Below are positions 16,367 to 24,176 of a stretch of DNA of 64,000 nt, piece by piece. Numbering within the stretch: the stretch's first letter is position 1; each line of letters starts with the position of its first letter. Source of the DNA: JADJPO01 sp963828555. GTDB lineage: Bacteria; Actinomycetota; Actinomycetes; Actinomycetales; Kineosporiaceae. The notes below the pieces were generated by a model. It searched no databases. It saw only the letters and a list, made by a program, of their open reading frames with translations, and was not told the origin of the DNA. Made by a program: the position numbers and the translations under genes. The DNA is taken from the NCBI GenBank assembly GCA_963828555.1, contig CAWHEL010000002.1, forward strand, positions 1,612,001 through 1,676,000, read 5' to 3'.

Positions 16367-18436
16367 ATGCCGAGCGCACCGGCGGAACGGACCGGGCCGC
16401 GGCGCCTGCTCGACTCCCTCTTCTCGCCGCGCCGGGTCGCCCTGGTCGGTGCCTCCGACCGGCCGGGCACGCTCGGGGCGCTGCTCGCGGCGAACCTCTC
16501 CTCCTTCCCCGGTGAGGTCGTTCCGGTGCGGGCGGGTCGATCGCTGCGGGAGATCGAGGGCGGTGTGGACCTGGCGATCGTCGCCGTGCCGGCGAGCGCC
16601 GTGCCCGCGGTGGCCGCTGACGCCGCGGCGGCCGGCGTGGCCGCGATGATCGTGCTCTCGGGCGGTTTCGCCGAGGCAGGCCCGGAGGGCGCCGCGCTGC
16701 AGGCGGCCCTGGTCGAGGCGGCGAGGGGCGGCCCGGACGGGCCCGGCGTACGCATCGTCGGGCCGAACTGCTTCGGGGTGCAGAACTGCGACCTGCCACT
16801 GAACGCCTCGATCGCCGCCGGACTGCCCGCAGGGGGTGGCGGGATCTCCTTCGTCAGCCAGTCCGGCGCCTACGGCATGGCGATCTACGACCTGGCGCAC
16901 GACGAGCAGGTGCGCTTCGCCAAGATCTGCGCCTCCGGGAACACCGGCGACGTCACGGTCACCGAGCTGCTGGCGGCGCTGGCGGACGACGCCGCCTCCC
17001 GCACGCTCTGCTTCCTGCTGGAGTCCCTGCCCGACGGTCGCGCCTTCGTCGAGCAGGCGGCCCAGGTGGTTCCACGCACCCCGGTCGTGGTGCTCAAGAC
17101 CGGACGGTCGGAGGCCGGGGCCCGCGCGGCGTCCTCGCACACGGCGGCTCTGGCCTCGCAGGAGGCGGTGTGGCGCGGGGCGTTCCGGCAGGCCGGCGTG
17201 GTCGAGGTGGCCAGCGGGCAGGAACTGCTCGACGCCGCCCGGGCGATCGACACCCAGCCGCTGCCGGGCGGCGACCGGGTCGCGATCATCACCAACAGCG
17301 GGGGGACCGGGGTCGAGCTCGCCGACCTGCTCGGGGACGCCGGACTGACCGTGCCGGAGCTGAGTCCCGCACTACAGCAACGGATCCGCGCTCTCCTGCC
17401 GCCCTACGCCAGCCCGGCGAACCCGGTGGACATCACCCCGGCCTGGTCGCTGTTCGCCACCGTGTACCCCGCGTTGATCGAGCTGCTCGCCCGCTCCGGC
17501 GAGGTGGACGCCGTGGTTCCCGTTCTGCTGCAGCGTTCGGCGACGGACCCGGTGACCGCGGACGGCGTCCGCGCGGCCGTCGCGCGGCTGCGGACGGACG
17601 ACGTGCCCGTGCCGGTGTACGTCTGCTGGGTCGCTCCGCGGGCGGCCCGCCCGTACGCCGACGCGTTGCAGGCGGCGGGCGTGCCGGTGCTGGAGTGGCC
17701 GTCCCGCACAGCGCGCGCGATCGGCCACGCCCGCGAGGCGGCCCGGGCCCGGCAGCGGCTCGCAGCCAGTGACGTCACCCGGGCGCCGTCGTCCGGCCAG
17801 GTCGTCGCTCCCTGCGACGATCCGCTCGCCGTTGCACAGTTCCTGCGCCGGGCGGGCGTGCCCGTCGTCGATGCGGTGCTCACGTCGTCCGCCGAGGCGG
17901 CGGTCACCGCGGCGACGGCGTTCGGGGGCGGTCCTGTCGTGGTCAAGATCGCCCGCTCGCTGCACCGCAGCGACTCCGGAGGGGTCCGGCTCGACCTGCA
18001 CGGGTCCGAGCAGGTGCGCGCCGCGGCGTCCGTCCTGCTCGCCCAGGGTGGTGAGGTGCTGGTGTCGCCGCAGCTGAACGGGGTCGAGGTCGTGGTCGGT
18101 GCGCTGCGCGACCCGTCGTTCGGGCCGGTGGTGATGGTAGGCCTGGGCGGGATCTGGGTGGAGGTGCTGCAGGATGTCGCCTTCGCCCTGGCTCCGCTGA
18201 GCCAGGCCGAAGCGCTTGACCTGCTGACCTCATTGCGCGGGTACCCGCTGCTCACGGGTGGTCGCGGGCGCCCTCCGGTGGATCTCGAGGCACTCGCCGC
18301 GGTCGTGGTGGCCGCGGGGACCGTGCTGGTGGGCTGCCCTGAGCTCACCGGAATCGACCTCAACCCGGTCCTGTGCACCCCTGGGGGCGCCGTGGCCGTG
18401 GACTGGAAGGTGACTCAGACCTCGACTGGCCCGTGA
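16367..18436 (+). CDS. ADP-forming acyl-CoA ligase (fused acetate--CoA ligase family)
   Basis: A 689-residue single-chain NDP-forming acyl-CoA synthetase. It has an N-terminal CoA-binding Rossmann domain (FSPRRVALVGASDRPGT), then a succinyl-CoA-ligase-like domain with VGPNCFGVQN and SQSGAYG. The phosphohistidine is His258 in ASSHTAAL. The C-terminal ATP-grasp domain (from about residue 485) ends with LTGIDLNPVL. The ATG at 16367 is chosen. A GTG at 16328 would overlap the CoA-transferase by 35 bases. These enzymes interconvert acyl-CoA and acid with ATP/ADP. Its presence next to a CoA-transferase suggests activation of a pathway acid or energy recovery from an acyl-CoA. Confidence 0.8.
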   Translation: MPSAPAERTGPRRLLDSLFSPRRVALVGASDRPGTLGALLAANLSSFPGEVVPVRAGRSLREIEGGVDLAIVAVPASAVPAVAADAAAAGVAAMIVLSGGFAEAGPEGAALQAALVEAARGGPDGPGVRIVGPNCFGVQNCDLPLNASIAAGLPAGGGGISFVSQSGAYGMAIYDLAHDEQVRFAKICASGNTGDVTVTELLAALADDAASRTLCFLLESLPDGRAFVEQAAQVVPRTPVVVLKTGRSEAGARAASSHTAALASQEAVWRGAFRQAGVVEVASGQELLDAARAIDTQPLPGGDRVAIITNSGGTGVELADLLGDAGLTVPELSPALQQRIRALLPPYASPANPVDITPAWSLFATVYPALIELLARSGEVDAVVPVLLQRSATDPVTADGVRAAVARLRTDDVPVPVYVCWVAPRAARPYADALQAAGVPVLEWPSRTARAIGHAREAARARQRLAASDVTRAPSSGQVVAPCDDPLAVAQFLRRAGVPVVDAVLTSSAEAAVTAATAFGGGPVVVKIARSLHRSDSGGVRLDLHGSEQVRAAASVLLAQGGEVLVSPQLNGVEVVVGALRDPSFGPVVMVGLGGIWVEVLQDVAFALAPLSQAEALDLLTSLRGYPLLTGGRGRPPVDLEALAAVVVAAGTVLVGCPELTGIDLNPVLCTPGGAVAVDWKVTQTSTGP

Positions 18437-18451
18437 GGACGATCCCTATGG

Positions 18452-18465
18452 GAATGTTCGTCTCC
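18452..18465 (+). promoter_or_regulatory. 14-bp motif GAATGTTCGTCTCC, candidate operator (copy 2)
   Basis: This is an exact repeat of the motif at 930-943, in the 118-bp gap between the acyl-CoA ligase and the aldehyde dehydrogenase operon, 89 bp before the GTG at 18555. Placement in two noncoding gaps ahead of island genes supports a regulatory site. Binding by the downstream PucR-type regulator is a guess. Confidence 0.4.
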
Positions 18466-18554
18466 GAGGGCCGAGGTCTGGGTCACATCGGTGGAACTAC
18501 GCTCACGGCACATTCCCGCCGTCTCGGCGGCATCACGACGCGCGGAGGGCACCC

Positions 18555-19937
18555 GTGGACGTTCCAGAGGTCATCGCAAGGGCGCGAGCGGCTCAGGCGG
18601 TCGTCGACGACTGGGATGCGGACCGCGTCGAGGAGCTGACCACAGCGGTCGCCTACGCCGTCGCCCGTAAGGACCGCGCCGAGCAGCTGGCCCGGCTGGC
18701 GGTCGACGAGGCCGGCTTCGGCAACTACGCCGACAAGGTGATCAAGATCGAGCGCCGGGTGCTCGGTGTCCTGCACGACCTGCGGGCCACCGTGACCGTC
18801 GGGGTCGTCGAGGAGGATCCGGCGCGCGGCCTGGTCAAGATCGCCAAGCCGGTCGGTGTGGTGGCAGGCCTGGTGCCGACCACCGGGCCGGACGCCACTC
18901 CGCCGGTCAAGGCTCTGTGTGCCCTGGCCGGGCGCAACGCGATCATCTTCGCGGCCCACCCGCGGAGCAAGCGGACCACCGACGCGGTGGTCGGCTTCAT
19001 GCGCGAGGCCTGCGAGCAGGTCGGCGCGCCGGCCGACCTGGTGCAGGTGCTGCCCGAGGCGAAGATCGCGCACACCCAGGAACTGATGCAGCAGGCCGAC
19101 CTGATCGTCGCCACCGGCGGCGCGGGCATGGTCAAGGCCGCCTACAGCTCGGGCACGCCGGCCTTCGGCGTCGGGGTCGGCAACGCCGTGCACGTCGTCG
19201 ACGAGACCGCGGACGTCGCGGACGCGGCAGCCGCGATCGTGACGGCGAAGACCTTCGACTACGCGACGAGCTGTCTGGCCGACAACTCGGTCGTCGCCCA
19301 CGAGCAGATCTACGACGACTTGCTCGGCCGGCTGCTGGCCCAGGGAGGCCACCTGTGCACCCCGCAGGAGAAGGCCCGGCTGCAGGCGGTGATGTGGCCC
19401 GAGGGTGGGGAGATCCCCCATCCGCAGGTGATCGCCAAGTCCGCGCCGCGGATCGCCGAGCTGGCCGGGATAAAGGTGCCGGAGACCACGACCTTCCTGA
19501 TCGTCAGCGAGGATGGTGTGGGCCACGACCACCCGTTCAGCGGCGAGAAGCTGTCGGTGGTGCTCGCCCTGTACCGCTACGCCGGCCCGATCGCCGCCGC
19601 TGTCGCCCAGGTGAACGCGATCACCGGCTACCAGGGCCTCGGCCACACCTGCGGGATCCACACCAGCAACGAGGCGCATGTCGACGCCCTCGCGTTCGGC
19701 ACCCGGACGGCGCGGGTCCTGGTCAATCAGAACCTGAACGAGGGCGCAGGCAGTGCGCGCAACGGGTTGCCGTTCACCCTGAGCCTGTCCTGCGGCACCT
19801 GGGGCGGCACGATCACGACCGAGAACGTGAACGCCCGGCACTTCGTGAACCTGACCTGGGTCTCGCGTCCGATCACCCCCAAGGCCGTAGACGCGGAGAC
19901 GCTCTTCAAGCGACACTTCGATCGGTATGGGCGATGA
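18555..19937 (+). CDS. acylating aldehyde dehydrogenase, sulfoacetaldehyde dehydrogenase (SauS)-like
   Basis: A 460-residue CoA-acylating aldehyde dehydrogenase related to sulfoacetaldehyde and acetaldehyde dehydrogenases. The nucleophile is Cys240 in TFDYATSCLADNS. Cofactor-binding segments include GVVAGLVPTTGPDATP near residue 100 and VATGGAGMVKAAY near 185. The C-terminus has HTCGIHTSN and SCGTWGG. The GTG at 18555 follows CGGAGGG. Sulfoacetaldehyde is an intermediate of bacterial CoM synthesis, so the enzyme could drain or recycle it. Alternatively it may oxidise an aldehyde-CoM conjugate to an acyl-CoA. It overlaps the MEDS gene only if that gene's earlier ATG (19927) is used. Confidence 0.8.
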   Translation: MDVPEVIARARAAQAVVDDWDADRVEELTTAVAYAVARKDRAEQLARLAVDEAGFGNYADKVIKIERRVLGVLHDLRATVTVGVVEEDPARGLVKIAKPVGVVAGLVPTTGPDATPPVKALCALAGRNAIIFAAHPRSKRTTDAVVGFMREACEQVGAPADLVQVLPEAKIAHTQELMQQADLIVATGGAGMVKAAYSSGTPAFGVGVGNAVHVVDETADVADAAAAIVTAKTFDYATSCLADNSVVAHEQIYDDLLGRLLAQGGHLCTPQEKARLQAVMWPEGGEIPHPQVIAKSAPRIAELAGIKVPETTTFLIVSEDGVGHDHPFSGEKLSVVLALYRYAGPIAAAVAQVNAITGYQGLGHTCGIHTSNEAHVDALAFGTRTARVLVNQNLNEGAGSARNGLPFTLSLSCGTWGGTITTENVNARHFVNLTWVSRPITPKAVDAETLFKRHFDRYGR

Positions 19938-19953
19938 CGTCGGGAGCGCGTCG

Positions 19954-20568
19954 ATGACGACGACACCGATCACCACGGAACGTCCGGGCGTGTCGATCGC
20001 ACCGGGCGACCACATCTGCGCCTTCTACCGCGGCCAGTCCCAGCGGGACGAGGTGCTGCTGCCCTTCCTGCGGGACGGGATCCGGGCCGGAGACAAGTGC
20101 ATCGCCGTCATGGACGACCCCGAGTTCGACCAGGTGCTCCAGCCGCTTGCAGCGGCGCTCGACGTCGAGGCCTCACTGAGGGCGAAACAGCTGGACTTGC
20201 TCTGTTCGGACTCGGCCTACCTGATCGGTGGCTCGTTCTCCCTGGAACGGATGCTCGACTTCTGGGAGCAGGGTGTCAGGGGTGCCCTGCACGGCACGGG
20301 CTACACCTTCGTCCGCGCCGTCGGGGAGATGACCTGGGCGCTGCGCGACCTGCCCGGCGTCGAGGACCTCGTGCGGTACGAGGCACGGCTGAACCGCTTC
20401 CTGCCCCGCTACCCCCAGGTGATCCTGTGCCTGTACGACCTGGAGCGGTTCACCGACGGTCAGGTGCTGATGGAGCTGCTGCGTACCCACCCGAAGGTGC
20501 TGCTCTCCGGTCAGCTGCTCGAGAACCCCTGGTACATCGAACCTGACGACGCAGAAGCCGTGGCATGA
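19954..20568 (+). CDS. MEDS-domain (DcmR-type sensory) protein
   Basis: A 204-residue soluble protein consisting of a single MEDS domain, first noted in methylotroph and methanogen regulators such as DcmR and thought to sense small hydrocarbon-derived ligands. Diagnostic segments are PGDHICAFYRGQSQRDE, LPFLRDGIRAGDKCIAV, and GYTFVRAVGEMTWAL in the centre. ATG 19954 has GGGAGCG just upstream. ATG 19927 would add nine residues and overlap the dehydrogenase. No DNA-binding domain is present. Its stop overlaps the start of the PucR regulator (ATGA at 20565), so the two may act as sensor and activator. Confidence 0.8.
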   Translation: MTTTPITTERPGVSIAPGDHICAFYRGQSQRDEVLLPFLRDGIRAGDKCIAVMDDPEFDQVLQPLAAALDVEASLRAKQLDLLCSDSAYLIGGSFSLERMLDFWEQGVRGALHGTGYTFVRAVGEMTWALRDLPGVEDLVRYEARLNRFLPRYPQVILCLYDLERFTDGQVLMELLRTHPKVLLSGQLLENPWYIEPDDAEAVA

Positions 20569-22256
20569 GCAGACCCGAGCTGGAGATCCCGCACCAGCTC
20601 GGGCGGGGCCTGCTCTCGACGATGCGCAGCCTGCTGGTGCTCGGTCAGCTGATGACCGAGAGCACGGGGGAGCGCCAGATCCTCGACCTGGCCATGACCG
20701 CCGTTCCCTCGCTCGCCCGGTGCCGGGCGGTCGGCGTGGCCGGGGCCGGAAGCGGCTCCCTGTCGACGGCGCGCGTGCCGGAGCCGCTGCACGTGTTCGG
20801 GCCCACCGGTGGCGCGGTGACAGTGCCGGACGCCGTCTGGGCGTGGGCCTATCCGCTGGGCAACCCTCCGGGGCGATTCGGTTTCCTGGTCGTGGCCGCC
20901 GGGTCAGAGCCCACCGGGGAGGAGCAGTTCTTGCTCCGCGCGCTCGCCCAGGAGACGGGCTCGGCACTGGCGAACCGGCAGCTGCATGCGCAGGAGCTGG
21001 CCGCTGCGGACGAGCTGTCCCAGGTCAACGACCGGCTGCGCGGCACGGTCGCGGCGCTCGAGCGCAGCATGGAGATCCACACCCGGCTGACGGCGGTGGC
21101 CGTGTCCGGTGAGGGGCGCGAGGGGATCGCCCGGGCGGTGCACGAACTCACCGGACTGCCGGTGGCGATCGAGGACCAGTACGGCAACCTGCGTGCCTGG
21201 GCGGGGCCGAACCGGCCCGATCCCTATCCCAAGGATCCGGCGCCGCGCCGTGAGCACCTGCTCCGCCGTGCGCTCACCGCCTCCCGGCCGATCCGGGAGG
21301 GTGGCAACCTGATCGCCCTTGCCCACCCGCAGGGCGACGTCCTCGGGGTGATCTGCCTGGTCGACCCGGCCGGCGTCGCGGGCGAGCACGAGGTGATGGC
21401 GCTCGAGCACGGCGCGACCATCCTGGCCATGGAGCTGGCCCGGGTACGCAGCCTGGCCGAGAGTGAGTTGCGGATCCGCCGCGACCTGGTCGACGAGCTG
21501 CTCAACGGCACCGACGAGGAGAGCGCGCTGGCCCGGGCCTCGGCCCTCGGTTACGACCTGCAGCGCCCGCACCGGGTGGTGCTGATCGAGGGATCGGCCC
21601 GCTCGGGCGACGGCGACGCGATCTTCCAGGCGGTCCGGCACGCCGCCCGGGACGAGAACGTCGGCACCCTGCTCGTCGCCCGTGGCGCCCAGGTGGTGCT
21701 GCTGGCCGACCAGGAGGCGGACTGGGAGAAGCTGCGCCAGGCGCTCATCCGCAACCTCGGTGGGGGTACGGCGCGGGTCGCCGTGGGCGAGAAGTGCAGC
21801 ACGGTGGAGGACTTCCCGCGGTCCTTCCGCCAGGCCCGCCTGGCGATGCAGCTGCTCGAGACCGCTGAGTGGGAGGACCGCGTCGTCCGGTTCGACGATC
21901 TCGGCGTCTACCGGCTGCTGATCGGCAACGACGCCCTCGACGAGGTCGCCCGCTTCGTGCGGCGCTGGATCGGCACGCTGCTGGCCTACGACGCCGACCG
22001 CAACGCCGATCTGGTCCGGACCCTGACCCACTACCTCGACCGGGGGGGCAACTACGTGGCTACCTCGGCGTCGCTGATCGTGCACCGGAACACACTCAAG
22101 TACCGCCTGCAGCGGATCCGTCAGATCACCGGCCTGGACCTGTCGGACCCCGAGGTGTGCTTCAACCTCCAGCTCGCCACCCGGGCCTGGCAGACCCTCA
22201 CCGCCCTCGGTGTCCCGGTGGACGCCACGGCGCCGGGTCAACCTGGCACGAAGTAG
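20565..22256 (+). CDS. PucR/CdaR-type transcriptional activator with GAF domain
   Basis: A 563-residue regulator with three parts. An N-terminal GAF-like sensory region spans about 20-145. A linker with predicted helices (ADELSQVNDRLRGTVAALE) leads to a second ligand-type domain near 170-300 (VAIEDQYGNLRAWAG). A CdaR-like GGDEF-derived domain then precedes the C-terminal PucR helix-turn-helix (TLTHYLDRGGNYVATSASL, then VHRNTLKYRLQRI at about 520-532). It is co-translated with the MEDS protein and closes the coenzyme M island, so it is the best candidate regulator of the island operons. Its ligand is unknown; an epoxide, alcohol or CoM thioether would fit. Confidence 0.85.
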   Translation: MSRPELEIPHQLGRGLLSTMRSLLVLGQLMTESTGERQILDLAMTAVPSLARCRAVGVAGAGSGSLSTARVPEPLHVFGPTGGAVTVPDAVWAWAYPLGNPPGRFGFLVVAAGSEPTGEEQFLLRALAQETGSALANRQLHAQELAAADELSQVNDRLRGTVAALERSMEIHTRLTAVAVSGEGREGIARAVHELTGLPVAIEDQYGNLRAWAGPNRPDPYPKDPAPRREHLLRRALTASRPIREGGNLIALAHPQGDVLGVICLVDPAGVAGEHEVMALEHGATILAMELARVRSLAESELRIRRDLVDELLNGTDEESALARASALGYDLQRPHRVVLIEGSARSGDGDAIFQAVRHAARDENVGTLLVARGAQVVLLADQEADWEKLRQALIRNLGGGTARVAVGEKCSTVEDFPRSFRQARLAMQLLETAEWEDRVVRFDDLGVYRLLIGNDALDEVARFVRRWIGTLLAYDADRNADLVRTLTHYLDRGGNYVATSASLIVHRNTLKYRLQRIRQITGLDLSDPEVCFNLQLATRAWQTLTALGVPVDATAPGQPGTK

Positions 22257-22285
22257 CGGATCGCCTGGCTCTTCCTACCGAAACC

Positions 22286-23284
22286 CTACGGCGACAGGCC
22301 GAGCAGTCGCCGGGCGTTGCCGTGCAGCACCAGCTCCCGGTCTCCCGGGGCCAACCCGGCTCGCTCCACCAACCCCACCGGGTCGCGCTCGCCGAGATCG
22401 AATGGGTGGTCGGTGCCGACCAGGACCTGGGTGCCCCCGACGTCCTCGACCAGGCGTCGCAGGGCGCGGGCGTCGAACACGGCGGTGTCGTAGTGGAGCC
22501 CGCCGAACACCTGGCTGGGCGGGGCGTCGATGGTGTGCGCCTGGAGCTTGCGGGCCCAGCCCATGTCCAGGCGCCCCCGCAGTGCCGGCAGGCAGCCGCC
22601 GCCGTGGGCCAGGCAGAGTGCCATCGGGTTCTCCTGCACCGTTCCGGAGAACACCAGACGTGCTGCCGCCACAGCGGTCTCCATCGGGTAGCCGACCAAC
22701 TGCGGGAACCAGTAGTCCGCCAGCCGTGTCGGGTCGGGCACCGCGCTCGGGTGCAGGAACACGAAGGCCGCCCGCTCGCCGAGGAACGACCACAGCTCCC
22801 GATTGACGTCGGCGTCGAGGTCCAGGCCGGCGCCACGGGAGCCGATCGCGACACCGGGCATGCCCAGTTCGTCCAGGCATCGGCGGGCCTCCTCGGCGGC
22901 ACCGGCCCAGCCCACCGGCACCAGGCCGAGGGGCAGCAGCCGGGCGGCGTCGCGTGCGCAGTACTCGGCCAGGGCGTCATTGCCCCGGCGGGTCAGTTCA
23001 CGCACCAGTTCTCCGTCGTCGCTGCGTGAGGCCATCAGGAACGGGGGCAGCGAGACCGCCTGCGCGGACAGCCGAAGGTCCTCGAGCTCGATGAGCCGCC
23101 GGGCGGGGTCGGTCATCGACGGGGCCAGGGGCAGCGGCGCGCCCCGGCCGATGCCGCTCACCTGCGGATCGATCCGCACCACTGCGGCGTCCGTCTCGCT
23201 CAGATCGGCGAGGTGGCGGCCGGCCAGCCACTCCAGCACCGGGCGCGGCATGGCATGCCCGTGGACGTCGATGGCGGTGCTCAC
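22286..23284 (-). CDS. ACMSD-like amidohydrolase family protein
   Basis: A 332-residue TIM-barrel amidohydrolase of the 2-amino-3-carboxymuconate-6-semialdehyde decarboxylase/4-oxalomesaconate hydratase group (COG2159). The N-terminal metal motif is DVHGHAMP (residues 5-12). Further ligands are probable in FLHPSAV, LAHGGGCLP and GTDHPFD (Asp near residue 295). The GTG start at 23284 gives STAIDVHGH immediately. It is divergent from the IclR regulator and shares its operator at 23329. Next to pobA and ligAB it could act on a protocatechuate 4,5-cleavage product (LigJ-like hydratase) or decarboxylate an aromatic acid. Reading cannot separate these. Confidence 0.7.
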   Translation of the reverse strand: MSTAIDVHGHAMPRPVLEWLAGRHLADLSETDAAVVRIDPQVSGIGRGAPLPLAPSMTDPARRLIELEDLRLSAQAVSLPPFLMASRSDDGELVRELTRRGNDALAEYCARDAARLLPLGLVPVGWAGAAEEARRCLDELGMPGVAIGSRGAGLDLDADVNRELWSFLGERAAFVFLHPSAVPDPTRLADYWFPQLVGYPMETAVAAARLVFSGTVQENPMALCLAHGGGCLPALRGRLDMGWARKLQAHTIDAPPSQVFGGLHYDTAVFDARALRRLVEDVGGTQVLVGTDHPFDLGERDPVGLVERAGLAPGDRELVLHGNARRLLGLSP

Positions 23285-23328
23285 CGGGCGACCGTATCGC
23301 CGTGCCCGAGGTCTCGGGGTAGCGTGCC

Positions 23329-23343
23329 TTCCACCTGATGGAA
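23329..23343 (+). promoter_or_regulatory. IclR operator candidate TTCCACCTGATGGAA
   Basis: A perfect inverted repeat (TTCCA, 5-nt spacer, TGGAA) lies in the 88-bp gap between the divergent amidohydrolase and iclR-type genes. A second palindrome of the same design (TTCCG-N5-CGGAA) lies at 24118-24132 before pobA. The shared pattern TTCCR-N5-YGGAA resembles known IclR-family sites. Confidence 0.6.
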
Positions 23344-23372
23344 ACGGCTGCGGAGGAGCACTGACGTGGCGG

Positions 23373-24107
23373 GTGCCGCGGCCCTCGGTGACCTCGCGGG
23401 TGCTGGGCCTGCTTGCGGCGTTCGACGCAGACCACCCCCGGCGCACCCTGACCGAGCTCGCGGCCGCCACCGGACTGCCGGTCTCCACCGCGCACCGGCT
23501 GGTCGGTGAGTTGACCGCCTGGGGTGCGCTCGAGCGGGACGCCGAGGGCCGCTACTGCGTGGGACGGCGGCTGTGGCAGGTGGGCACGCTCGCCCGGGTC
23601 CAGCGCGAGCTGCGGGAGGTGTCCCTGCCGGCCATGCAGGATCTGTACGCGGCGACGTACGAGAACATCCACCTCGCCGTGCGCGAGGGCTTGTCTGCCC
23701 TGTACGTGGAGCGGATCCACGGTCGGCGCTCGGTGCCGCTGGTGAGTCGGGCGGGGGCCCCGCTGCCGCTGCATGCCACCGGGGTCGGCAAGGTACTGCT
23801 GGCACACGCGCCGCGGGAGGTGGTCGAGGCGTGCCTGGCGGGTCTCGCCCCGGCGACCCGCTACACGATCACCGAACGGGGCCGGATGCTGCGCGAGCTG
23901 TCGACCGTGCGCCGCACGGGCTACGCACGCACGATGGAGGAGATGTCGCTGGGCACCTGCTCGGTGGCGGTACCCGTGATGGACGCCGACCAGCAGGTGG
24001 TCGCAGCGCTCGGTCTGGTCACCAGCACCGTGCGCCGCGACCTCGCCAAGTACGTGCCGGCCCTCCAGGTGGCGGCGGCGTCGATCACCCGGCGGATGAA
24101 CCCATAG
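23373..24107 (+). CDS. IclR family transcriptional regulator
   Basis: A 244-residue IclR-type regulator. The winged helix (about residues 5-65) shows SRVLGLLAAFDADHPRRTLTE in two blocks and PVSTAHRLVGELTAWGAL. The C-terminal effector domain has LHATGVGKVLLAHAP and RRTGYARTMEEMSLGTCSVAVPV in sequence. The GTG at 23373 is chosen because it is the only early in-frame start giving a full domain. The nearest ribosome site (GGAGGAGC, 23352-23359) is a little distant. It lies upstream of pobA on the same strand and divergent from the amidohydrolase, so it probably controls 4-hydroxybenzoate or protocatechuate catabolism. Confidence 0.8.
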   Translation: MPRPSVTSRVLGLLAAFDADHPRRTLTELAAATGLPVSTAHRLVGELTAWGALERDAEGRYCVGRRLWQVGTLARVQRELREVSLPAMQDLYAATYENIHLAVREGLSALYVERIHGRRSVPLVSRAGAPLPLHATGVGKVLLAHAPREVVEACLAGLAPATRYTITERGRMLRELSTVRRTGYARTMEEMSLGTCSVAVPVMDADQQVVAALGLVTSTVRRDLAKYVPALQVAAASITRRMNP

Positions 24108-24117
24108 AGCGCTCGGC

Positions 24118-24132
24118 TTCCGTCCAGCGGAA
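24118..24132 (+). promoter_or_regulatory. IclR operator candidate TTCCGTCCAGCGGAA
   Basis: A perfect 5-bp-arm palindrome with a 5-nt spacer in the 69-bp gap between the IclR gene and pobA. It matches the architecture of the site at 23329-23343. It would place regulator binding directly upstream of the pobA-ligAB unit. Confidence 0.6.
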
Positions 24133-24176
24133 TCAAGGTCTGGCGGGGGAGCACGCCTGAGCCCACCATCGGTGAC

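Noticed and set aside
20565..22256. Diguanylate cyclase activity in the PucR protein
   Set aside because: The CdaR-like region is GGDEF-derived but lacks the GG(D/E)EF catalytic motif, so it is a regulatory domain only.
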